Shown piece after piece: positions 1-6,453 of a stretch of DNA of 13,509 nucleotides. The stretch lies in assembly GCA_046729895.1 (NCBI GenBank), contig JBKPHP010000129.1, forward strand, positions 1 to 13,509, in the 5' to 3' direction. How positions within the stretch are numbered: position 1 is the first letter of the stretch; each line of letters starts with the position of its first letter. Both the position numbers and the translations under genes were made by a program. Source of the stretch: DASXBA01 sp046729895 (GTDB taxonomy: Bacteria > Actinomycetota > Thermoleophilia > Solirubrobacterales > Thermoleophilaceae). The notes beneath the pieces were generated by a model that was not told where the DNA came from, did no database searches, and was given only the letters and a program-made list of their open reading frames with translations.

Positions 1-393
1 CGCGGTTGCGAGCCCGAAGACCTGGGTCTCGCGGTCGAACTCCCCCCAGAGGACGCCGCCGTTGGCGCGAGCGGTCCGCGCCGCTGGATCGACCAGGACG
101 CTCTTCATCCCTGACAGGTCGAGGAGAATGCCGTCGTCGCAGACCGCGTTGCCCGCAACGCTGTGTCCGCCGCAGCGAACGGCCACCAGCAGCCCTTTCT
201 CACGCGCGACGTTGACCGCATCGACGACGTCGGCGACGCCGCTGCAGCGCGCAATCAGTCCCGGGCGGCGGTCGATCATCCCGTTGTAGACCGCACGCGC
301 CTCGTCGTAGTCCGCGTCGTCCGGACGCACGACTTGACCCCCGAATCCCTCCAGTTCGACAGCCGAGAGATCGGCGACCGCTGACCGCTGCAT
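1..393 (-). CDS. FAD-linked oxidoreductase (PCMH/BBE-like), N-terminal part, cut by window edge
   Basis: Reading the minus strand from an ATG at 393 gives 131 uninterrupted codons to the window edge, beginning MQRSAVADLS. The segment GLIARCSGVADVVDAV is typical of the start of an FAD-binding PCMH domain. RCGGHS at residues 73-78 carries His77, which corresponds to the histidine that binds FAD covalently (8-alpha-N-histidyl) in berberine-bridge-type oxidases. The following GILLDLSGMKSV also fits this fold. Such enzymes oxidise alcohols, sugars or secondary metabolites with O2 or another acceptor; the substrate cannot be told from this part. The start is supported by GGAGG just upstream of the ATG. 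The C-terminal half, with the substrate domain and any second flavin-attachment cysteine, lies outside the window. The family call is solid; the specific function is unknown. Confidence 0.85.
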   Translation of the reverse strand, partial: MQRSAVADLSAVELEGFGGQVVRPDDADYDEARAVYNGMIDRRPGLIARCSGVADVVDAVNVAREKGLLVAVRCGGHSVAGNAVCDDGILLDLSGMKSVLVDPAARTARANGGVLWGEFDRETQVFGLATA

Positions 394-406
394 GCTCCCT
401 CCTTCA

Positions 407-421
407 CCCTGCCTCGCAGGG
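407..421 (-). promoter_or_regulatory. Perfect 6-bp inverted repeat in the leader, just before the RBS
   Basis: The leader of the FAD oxidoreductase gene contains CCCTGC-GAG-GCAGGG on the transcribed strand. This is a perfect 6-bp stem with a 3-nt loop, ending a few bases before the GGAGG ribosome-binding site. It could be a small RNA hairpin near the RBS or a protein-binding palindrome. It is short and GC-rich, so chance cannot be excluded. Confidence 0.3.
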
Positions 422-439
422 ATTTCCGAGTCCGGAACG

Positions 440-468
440 ATCGTCTTACACCCCTCTGAGCGTGTCAA
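440..468 (-). promoter_or_regulatory. Candidate sigma-70-type promoter of the FAD oxidoreductase gene
   Basis: On the minus strand, a perfect TTGACA lies at 468-463. After exactly 17 bp comes GACGAT at 445-440, which matches TATAAT at three positions including the conserved A2 and T6. Transcription would begin near 433, leaving a leader of about 40 nt before the ATG at 393. The -35 box is ideal and the -10 box weak, so this is a prediction from consensus only. Confidence 0.45.
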
Positions 469-513
469 CCGGCCCCGGAATATCGCGTGTCCGGACGGGG
501 TAGAAGAGCGGGG

Positions 514-720
514 ATGGACGACGGAACACCAGCCTCTCACGCGGCGCTGCGCTACATGGCGATGTTGAAGGCGGCCAGGGACTTCGGCCTTCAGTCGCCC
601 GAGATCGAGGCGATCACCAAGCGCTTCGACTACCGCTCCGGGCGTGGCGCGCTGGCCGACCGCCTGACCGACGCGGTTCTGGCGCGAGCCGAGCTCGAGC
701 GACTGCTCTGTGCGGACTAG
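514..720 (+). CDS. Small hypothetical protein, 68 aa
   Basis: The ATG at 514 opens a 68-residue ORF ending in TAG at 720. A GTG at 487 would add nine residues (MSGRGRRAG), but it has no ribosome-binding site, whereas a purine-rich GAAGAGCGGGG precedes the ATG. The product is predicted to be largely helical and charged (LRYMAMLKAARDFGL, then ALADRLTDAVLARAELERLL), with no signal peptide, membrane segment or cysteine pair. I do not recognise the family. The amino-acid mix looks like a real small cytosolic protein rather than a shadow ORF, and no larger ORF competes on either strand here. It faces away from the FAD oxidoreductase gene and toward the end of groEL. Confidence 0.5.
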   Translation: MDDGTPASHAALRYMAMLKAARDFGLQSPEIEAITKRFDYRSGRGALADRLTDAVLARAELERLLCAD

Positions 721-841
721 GGGGGCCCCCGACGCGGCGGGACCCCTCAGCCGCGGCCCCCGTCGGCCCGAACATCCACGCCAACCGCAAGGGCTACAAG
801 CTGATCGCAAAAGACGTTCGTGAGGCGCATCCGCTGAAAGC

Positions 842-871
842 GAGGGGGCCCGGCCAAAGCCGGGCCCCCTC
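842..871 (-). terminator. Rho-independent-like terminator after groEL
   Basis: A perfect 13-bp stem (GAGGGGGCCCGGC pairing with GCCGGGCCCCCTC) encloses the 4-nt loop CAAA, 57 bp past the groEL stop. On the minus strand it is followed by GCTTTC rather than a long T run, which is common for high-GC genomes. The position and stem strength make it the likely end of the groES-groEL transcript. It could also act on plus-strand transcripts coming from 514-720. Confidence 0.75.
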
Positions 872-891
872 TGCCAACTGCCAGCTGCCAA
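871..891. repeat. Heptanucleotide tandem repeat (3 x 7 bp) beside the groEL terminator
   Basis: Three consecutive 7-bp units, CTGCCAA, CTGCCAG and CTGCCAA, directly abut the terminator hairpin and lie before the groEL stop region. The units differ by one base. A second set of 7-bp repeats, different in sequence, occurs at 2965-3034. The function is unknown. Confidence 0.6.
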
Positions 892-927
892 TCCGCTCGG
901 CGTCCGTGCCTCACGAATTCTGAGTTA

Positions 928-2553
<1,626 letters not shown>

Positions 2554-2581
2554 CTTTCTTCTTTCCTCCTATAAGAGCTGT

Positions 2582-2872
2582 CTAGTCGACCTTCGCGAGC
2601 ACGTCCGTTTCGCGGAGCACGAGCAGGTCGTCGCCCTCCACCTCGATCTCGGTGCCGCCGTACTTGGAGTAGAGGACCTCGTCCCCCTCGGAGACGTCGA
2701 GCGGGATGCGCTTCTCGCCGTCCTCGTCCCACCGGCCGTCGCCGACGGCTAGGACCTTGCCGCGCTGGGGCTTCTCCTTCGCGGTGTCGGGCAGGACGAT
2801 GCCACTGGCCGTGGTCTCCTCCTCCTCGATTGCGCTGACGATCAGCCGATCGCCAAGGGGCTTCAACTTCAT
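2582..2872 (-). CDS. groS: 10-kDa co-chaperonin GroES (Cpn10)
   Basis: This is the lid of the GroEL chamber, a heptameric ring whose mobile loop docks onto GroEL. The 96-residue protein starts MKLKPLGDRLIV, has the mobile-loop region EEEETTASGIVLPDTAKEKP, and ends in the usual LVLRETDVLAKVD. A longer in-frame reading from 2917 would add 15 basic residues, but the ATG at 2872 is preceded by GGAGG at normal spacing and matches the family start, so I chose it. It is the first gene of the groES-groEL operon, about 32 bp downstream of the nearer CIRCE operator. The leader between CIRCE and the start includes the T-rich stretch AAACTTTC. Confidence 0.97.
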   Translation of the reverse strand: MKLKPLGDRLIVSAIEEEETTASGIVLPDTAKEKPQRGKVLAVGDGRWDEDGEKRIPLDVSEGDEVLYSKYGGTEIEVEGDDLLVLRETDVLAKVD

Positions 2873-2903
2873 GTGGTGGAACCTCCGCTTAGAAAGTTTG
2901 CGC

Positions 2904-2930
2904 TTGGCACTCAGCAAGGTTGAGTGCCAG
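2904..2930 (-). promoter_or_regulatory. CIRCE operator, groES-proximal copy
   Basis: Plus strand: TTGGCACTC, nine bases, then GAGTGCCAG. The CIRCE consensus is TTAGCACTC-N9-GAGTGCTAA, the binding site of the heat-shock repressor HrcA. The arms match except for one or two bases each and the spacer is exactly 9. Its place just upstream of groES is canonical. Confidence 0.9.
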
Positions 2931-2957
2931 ATGGCACTCTAGCAACGAGAGTGCCAA
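2931..2957 (-). promoter_or_regulatory. CIRCE operator, distal copy, directly abutting the first
   Basis: Plus strand: ATGGCACTC, nine bases, then GAGTGCCAA. It begins at the very next base after the proximal copy, so the two 27-bp operators are head to tail with no gap and equal spacing. Both probably bind HrcA. The hrcA gene itself is not in the window. Confidence 0.88.
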
Positions 2958-2964
2958 AACGAGG

Positions 2965-2992
2965 CGCTGGTCGCTGGGCGCTGGTCGCTCGG
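2965..2992. repeat. Heptanucleotide repeat, left arm of hairpin
   Basis: Successive 7-bp units CGCTGGT, CGCTGGG, CGCTGGT and a diverged CGCTCGG. They are the approximate reverse complement of the units at 3014-3034, so the two arrays are inverted relative to each other and form the hairpin stem. Confidence 0.6.
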
Positions 2993-3035
2993 GCTTGACC
3001 CTCTGCCGTTCCTAGCGACCAGCGACCAGCGACTA
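2968..3035 (-). terminator. Hairpin at the end of the crp-pcm-nudix-ASCH operon
   Basis: The arm 2971-2989 pairs with 3014-3032 over 19 bp with one mismatch, and the pairing can extend to 2968/3035 with a G-T wobble, taking in the ASCH stop codon. The loop is 24 bp. On the minus strand the stem is followed within about ten bases by GTTTTGG, a weak U tract. The position immediately after the operon's last gene and before the groES control region suggests that it insulates the two transcripts. Both arms are built of heptanucleotide repeats (see the separate entries). Confidence 0.55.
3014..3034. repeat. Heptanucleotide repeat, right arm of hairpin
   Basis: Three 7-bp units, AGCGACC, AGCGACC and AGCGACT, overlap the stop codon of the ASCH-domain gene. 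Together with 2965-2992 they form an inverted pair of short tandem arrays. Confidence 0.6.
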
Positions 3036-3431
3036 GTTCTGCCCCGCCCCCCCGGGGCGCAGCCGCTCGGCGATTTCCGGTGGCCTGTCGGAGATCTGCG
3101 AGAAGCGGACAACGGTGACCATGTCCTCCATTTCCACCTTGCGCCCGTAGATCTGCTCGAGGAAATGGACCATCTCGTCCAGGCGGCGGAACTCAGGATT
3201 GTCGTGCTCGATGTCGCGGGGGGAGAGGTCTTGGACGCGCTTAACGTCCACCGAGTCGATCACGGCCTCGAAGATCCGTTCCCGGGGGGAGTGCTGAAAG
3301 CCCACCGTGATCATCACGACCTCGCCCTTGCGGTACTTCTTGCTCTTGTCGCCGAGACGGATGGTCGCGGTCTTTCGCCCGCGCTTGAGTTGGTCCACGA
3401 ACAGGGGCGAATAGAAGTTGAGGACGAACAC
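3033..3431 (-). CDS. ASCH-domain protein, 132 aa
   Basis: The protein starts MFVLNFYSPLFVDQLKRGRKTATIRLGDKSKKY and continues with KGEVVMITVGFQ. This is the strand-helix-strand opening and the K-T-x-T-I-R-x-G-x motif of ASCH (PUA-related) domains. ASCH domains are thought to bind RNA or modified nucleosides; some members are nucleoside amidohydrolases. A longer helical part follows (DLSPRDIEHDNPEFRRLDEMVHFLEQIYG). The start is a GTG at 3431, 12 bp after the Nudix stop, with no clear ribosome-binding site, so translation probably relies on coupling. It is the last gene of the crp-pcm-nudix operon and ends in a repeat-built hairpin. I am sure of the domain; the substrate is unknown. Confidence 0.8.
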   Translation of the reverse strand: MFVLNFYSPLFVDQLKRGRKTATIRLGDKSKKYRKGEVVMITVGFQHSPRERIFEAVIDSVDVKRVQDLSPRDIEHDNPEFRRLDEMVHFLEQIYGRKVEMEDMVTVVRFSQISDRPPEIAERLRPGGAGQN

Positions 3432-3443
3432 GACCGGCGCAGC

Positions 3444-3860
3444 CTAACGTTCGCGCGCCAGCATCGACATTGCTGCGCCTGCCATCTCCCGCTCCCCCTT
3501 GTAGGTGAGATTCTCGGCCGCTTCCTCGAGCGGCATCCAGGCCGCGGACTCCACTTCGTGGTCGTGATCCCGGACGCTGCCGGACCGGTACCGGAAGAGG
3601 AAGAAGCTGACGATCTTGAGCACCCGCTCCCCGCCTCGGCTGTACCAGTAGCGGATGTCACCGAGCTTCTCGACCGGATCGCCAACGAGGCCGGCCTCCT
3701 CTCGCACCTCACGCGCGGCGGCATCGACCGCGGCCTCCCCGCCCTCTGGATGGCCCTTTGGCAGGGCGACCACGCCCTCGCGCACCTGCACGACCGCTAC
3801 GAACGGACGGCCGCGGAAGTTCCTCACGAGCACGCCACCCGTCGAGAACTCCCGGATCAC
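3444..3860 (-). CDS. Nudix hydrolase, 138 aa
   Basis: The Nudix box is complete at residues 36-58 (G36, E42, R50-E51, E54-E55, G57), the Mg2+-binding helix that cleaves nucleoside diphosphates linked to another moiety. The N-terminal strand EFSTGGVLVRN and the later RYWYSRGGERVLKIVSFFLF fit the MutT/Ap4A-like class of small Nudix proteins. The exact substrate (oxidised nucleotide, dinucleoside polyphosphate or other) cannot be read from the sequence. The GTG start at 3860 overlaps the pcm stop as GTGA. The Glu codons at the end of pcm form its GGAGGAG ribosome-binding site, so translation should be coupled. It lies between the isoaspartate methyltransferase and ASCH genes. Confidence 0.9.
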   Translation of the reverse strand: MIREFSTGGVLVRNFRGRPFVAVVQVREGVVALPKGHPEGGEAAVDAAAREVREEAGLVGDPVEKLGDIRYWYSRGGERVLKIVSFFLFRYRSGSVRDHDHEVESAAWMPLEEAAENLTYKGEREMAGAAMSMLARER

Positions 3861-4531
3861 TCCTCCTCCTCATCCTCCTCATCCGGGACCAACGGCACGA
3901 ACCGCACGGGCACCACGGCCTCCTCGACTCCCTCCATGAAACGCATCAGGAGCTCACGGCCGCCGCGTTCCACGGGGCAGACGAGCGCGGCCCCCGGCGC
4001 GAGCTGCGCGAGGAGGGGAGGCGGCGGCTCGTCCAGCGCGGCCGCGGTCACCGAGATGCCCCCGAACGGCGCCCGGTCCGGGGCTCCGCGCGTCCCGTCC
4101 CCTACGCGGACCTCGACGTTCTCGTAGCCGAGCTCCTCGAGCGTCGCGCGCGCGCCGGCCGCGAGGCTCTCGTAGCGCTCGATCGTGACCACCTCGCGGC
4201 AAAGGCGGGACAGAACGGCGGCCGCGTAGCCCGAGCCGGTACCGACCTCGAGGACGCGCTCGTCGCCGCGCAGCTCAAGCAGCGCGGCCATGCAGGCGAC
4301 GATCCAGGGCTGCGAGATCGTCTGCCCCTCCCCGATCCTCAGGGCGCCGTCCCGGTAGGCGTCGCGCCGCATGTCCTCGGGGACGAAGCGCTCGCGTGGC
4401 ACCTCGCCCATGGCCGCCAGCACCCGCTCGTCCTCGATCCCCCGCCGCCGCAGCTGACGCTCGACCATGCGTGCGCGCCTGCGCGCGTAGGGATCGTCAG
4501 TGGATGTAGTTGCGGAGCCGTCCTGGCTCAT
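3857..4531 (-). CDS. pcm: Protein-L-isoaspartate O-methyltransferase
   Basis: The enzyme repairs proteins by methylating, from S-adenosylmethionine, the abnormal isoaspartyl residues that arise as proteins age. Its 224 residues include RMVERQLRRRGIEDERVLAAM and VPRERFVP, the family motif QTISQP at 70-75, the AdoMet-binding VLEVGTGSGY at 93-102, and VVTIERYESLA carrying the acidic residue after strand 2. It ends in an acidic tail DEEDEEEE (217-224). The ATG at 4531 is preceded by AAAGGTGA at good spacing and lies inside the crp gene, giving a 35-bp overlap; a later ATG at 4468 would remove the overlap but has no better RBS. It is followed by a 4-bp GTGA overlap with the Nudix gene. Confidence 0.94.
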   Translation of the reverse strand: MSQDGSATTSTDDPYARRRARMVERQLRRRGIEDERVLAAMGEVPRERFVPEDMRRDAYRDGALRIGEGQTISQPWIVACMAALLELRGDERVLEVGTGSGYAAAVLSRLCREVVTIERYESLAAGARATLEELGYENVEVRVGDGTRGAPDRAPFGGISVTAAALDEPPPPLLAQLAPGAALVCPVERGGRELLMRFMEGVEEAVVPVRFVPLVPDEEDEEEE

Positions 4532-5198
4532 GGACGGTCACCTTTCCGCGCCCGAGCTTTACCACGCCGGCGCGCTCGAGCGTCGCGAGGAAGCGACTCG
4601 CGCTCTCTCGCGACGTGCCCGCGAGGTTGGCGATTTCCGCCTGGGTCGCCCGGATCAGCACGTCTGCGTCCGGGGCTCCCTCCGCCTGGCGGGCGATCGT
4701 CTGTGCCAGCAGGGCGCTGGCCACGCGCCCTGCGACGGTCTGGAAGGACTGCTGGAGGAGCCGTTCGGTAGTCACGCGGACCCGTTCGGCCAGCGCCGCG
4801 AGCAGCTTGTTGGCGATCTCCGGATTGCGCTTGATCAATCGCTGCACGTCCGGCGCCAGAAGAGCCACCGCGGCCGTCTCCTCGATCGCCTCGGCGCTGG
4901 CGGAGCGCGTCTCGCCCCGGAACATCGCGAGTTCGCCGAACATCCCGCCGGCCCGAAGCTCGGCGAGGGCGATCATCCGGCCATCCTGGTGCTCGCGCGT
5001 CAGGACCACTGCCCCGCTCTTGATCAGGTAGCACGTGTCCCCCGGGTCCCCCTCGCGGAAGATGACCTCCCCTCTCTCCCAGCTGCGCGGCACGGCCACC
5101 TGGGCAACCTCGTCGAGCTCGCGCTGCGACAGGTCACCGAACACCTCGGTCCGTGCAAGGAGCGCTGCCGTCTCCTCCCCGCTCGGCATACCGCGCAT
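4497..5198 (-). CDS. Crp/Fnr-family transcriptional regulator
   Basis: The 233-residue protein has an N-terminal cyclic-nucleotide-binding-type beta barrel: GEVIFREGDPGDTCYLIKSG, then GGMFGELAMFRGETRSASAEA, in which the RSA after the GELA turn matches the phosphate-binding cassette of cAMP-binding CRPs. A long dimerisation helix follows, then a C-terminal winged helix (ATQAEIANLAGTSRESASRF, then GRGKVTVHEPGRL) with SRESASRFL as recognition helix. There are no Fnr-type cysteines, so cAMP or another nucleotide is the more likely ligand. The start is uncertain: ATG at 5198 or 5189, both lacking a clear RBS. The longer reading from 5333 overlaps ilvA and has no family match, so I rejected it. It heads the operon with pcm and diverges from ilvA. 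Confidence 0.92.
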   Translation of the reverse strand: MRGMPSGEETAALLARTEVFGDLSQRELDEVAQVAVPRSWERGEVIFREGDPGDTCYLIKSGAVVLTREHQDGRMIALAELRAGGMFGELAMFRGETRSASAEAIEETAAVALLAPDVQRLIKRNPEIANKLLAALAERVRVTTERLLQQSFQTVAGRVASALLAQTIARQAEGAPDADVLIRATQAEIANLAGTSRESASRFLATLERAGVVKLGRGKVTVHEPGRLRNYIH

Positions 5199-5201
5199 AA
5201 T
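5196..5201 (+). promoter_or_regulatory. Possible -10 box (CATAAT) of ilvA
   Basis: CATAAT, one base from TATAAT, lies 10 bp before the ilvA ATG at 5212. If used, transcription would begin at or within a few bases of the start codon, giving a leaderless or nearly leaderless mRNA. No good -35 box is visible 17 bp upstream, which falls within crp coding sequence. This is a weak prediction, though the lack of an RBS before ilvA fits it. Confidence 0.3.
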
Positions 5202-5211
5202 CTTGCACGGG

Positions 5212-6441
5212 ATGGCTGTTGTCGGCTCGACCGTCACCGAACGGGACGTCGAGGACGCGGCCGGTGTGCTGGCCGGTCGGGTGCGCGAGACGCCGCTTCT
5301 GTCCGCCGGGGAGCTGTCACGCCGGGTGGGCAAGCGAGCGGCGCTGAAGGCCGAGAGCCTTCAGCTGACTGGCTCGTTCAAGGTCAGGGGCGCTCTCAAT
5401 ACGATCGCCGGGTTGACGCGCGCCGAGCTCGAGGCGGGGGTGGTGGCGGCCAGCGCGGGGAACCACGCGCAGGCTGTGGCGTTCGCCGCCCGGGGGGCCG
5501 GGGCGCGGGCGACCCTGCTGATGCCGGCGGACGCCCCTCTGGCCAAGGTCGCTGCCGTGCGCGAGTACGGCGGCGAGGTGCGCCTCGTCGAGGGGTCCTT
5601 CGACGAGGCCGGTGAGGAGGCCGCCCGCGTGGCCGAAGAGGAGGGCCGAACGCTGATTCACGCCTTCGACCATCCCCGCGTCGTAGCCGGTCAGGGCACG
5701 GTGGGTCTCGAGATCGGCCGGCAGGACCCCGATGTCCGTCAGGTGGTCGTCCCACTCGGAGGCGGCGGTCTGGCGAGCGGTATCGCGATCGCACTGACCG
5801 GCCGAGCTCGGGTAGTCGGGGTCCAGGCCGAGGCGTGTGCGCCGTACCCGGCTTCGATCCAGGCACACCGGCCGGTAGGCGCCCGCTCCGCGAACACGAT
5901 CTGCGACGGGATCGCCGTCAAACGTCCCGGCAACCTGACCCTGCCGCTCGTGGAGCGCTATCTCGATGACGTCGTGACGGTCTCCGACGACGAGGTGGCG
6001 GAGGCGATGGTGCTGCTGCTGGAGCGCTCGAAGCTCGTGGTGGAGGGGGCCGGCGCGGTCGGAGTCGCGGCGCTGATGCACGGCAAGGTGCCACCGCCGG
6101 CGGACGGGGCGGTTTGCGCGGTGCTCTCCGGCGGGAACGTGGACGCCTCGCTGCTCTCCGAGTGCATCCGAATGGGTGAGACCGCTGCCGGGCGCCGAAT
6201 GGTGATCGGCACCGTGGTGCCCGACCGCCCGGGCGCCCTGGCGGGGCTGCTGCGGCTGGTGGCCGAACACGGCGCCAACGTCGTGGACGTGGAGCACCTA
6301 CGGGACGGGATCGAGCTGCACGTGCGCGAGACCGCGATCAAGCTCGTGCTGCAGACCCGCGGTCACGCCCATGGCCGCGAGATCGTGGAGGCGGCGCGGG
6401 AGCAGGGCTTCTCGGTGGCGGTAGAGCGCGAGGTCGTCTAG
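5212..6441 (+). CDS. ilvA: Threonine ammonia-lyase (threonine dehydratase) with C-terminal ACT domain
   Basis: This PLP enzyme converts L-threonine to 2-oxobutanoate and ammonia, the entry to isoleucine synthesis. The 409 residues show the PLP lysine in SFKVRGA (Lys57), SAGNHAQ at 81-87, the PLP-phosphate loop GGGGL at 183-187, and an ACT-type regulatory domain from about 330 to 405 (VIGTVVPDRPGALAGLLRLV). Length and domain order match the medium-length ilvA/tdcB class with a single ACT domain rather than the long E. coli IlvA. The ATG at 5212 fits the family start; upstream in-frame codons overlap crp. Serine could also be a substrate. It converges on the broken DUF4349 gene with a 12-bp gap. 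Confidence 0.94.
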   Translation: MAVVGSTVTERDVEDAAGVLAGRVRETPLLSAGELSRRVGKRAALKAESLQLTGSFKVRGALNTIAGLTRAELEAGVVAASAGNHAQAVAFAARGAGARATLLMPADAPLAKVAAVREYGGEVRLVEGSFDEAGEEAARVAEEEGRTLIHAFDHPRVVAGQGTVGLEIGRQDPDVRQVVVPLGGGGLASGIAIALTGRARVVGVQAEACAPYPASIQAHRPVGARSANTICDGIAVKRPGNLTLPLVERYLDDVVTVSDDEVAEAMVLLLERSKLVVEGAGAVGVAALMHGKVPPPADGAVCAVLSGGNVDASLLSECIRMGETAAGRRMVIGTVVPDRPGALAGLLRLVAEHGANVVDVEHLRDGIELHVRETAIKLVLQTRGHAHGREIVEAAREQGFSVAVEREVV

Positions 6442-6453
6442 GTTCGCCTGCCC

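Larger units (their letters stand above)
771..923 (+). pseudogene. Probable relic of an SGNH/GDSL-esterase C-terminus
   Basis: The plus-strand frame from 771 reads NIHANRKGYKLIAKDV, which resembles the last conserved block of SGNH/GDSL hydrolases (DxxHPNxxGYxxIA), where the His is catalytic. Here the Asp three residues before the His is replaced by Pro. Upstream of 771 the frame gives only low-complexity Pro/Ala/Arg residues, with no start and no other family block. After about 22 residues the frame runs through a terminator hairpin and stops at 921-923. It is therefore at most a fragment left by decay or rearrangement. The resemblance rests on about 16 residues and could be fortuitous. Confidence 0.35.

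Noticed and set aside
2881..2970. A -35/-10 promoter for groES within or beside the CIRCE pair
   Set aside because: A TTGGCA lies within the distal CIRCE, but no acceptable -10 follows at 16-18 bp, so I could not place the promoter.
4500..5615. Plus-strand ORF of 371 codons across crp and the start of ilvA
   Set aside because: It is a high-GC antisense ORF over crp with no recognisable domain, and it runs out of frame into ilvA.
5317..6297. Minus-strand ORF of 326 codons opposite ilvA
   Set aside because: Antisense shadow rich in Arg, His and Gly; the plus strand encodes a complete PLP enzyme with all motifs.
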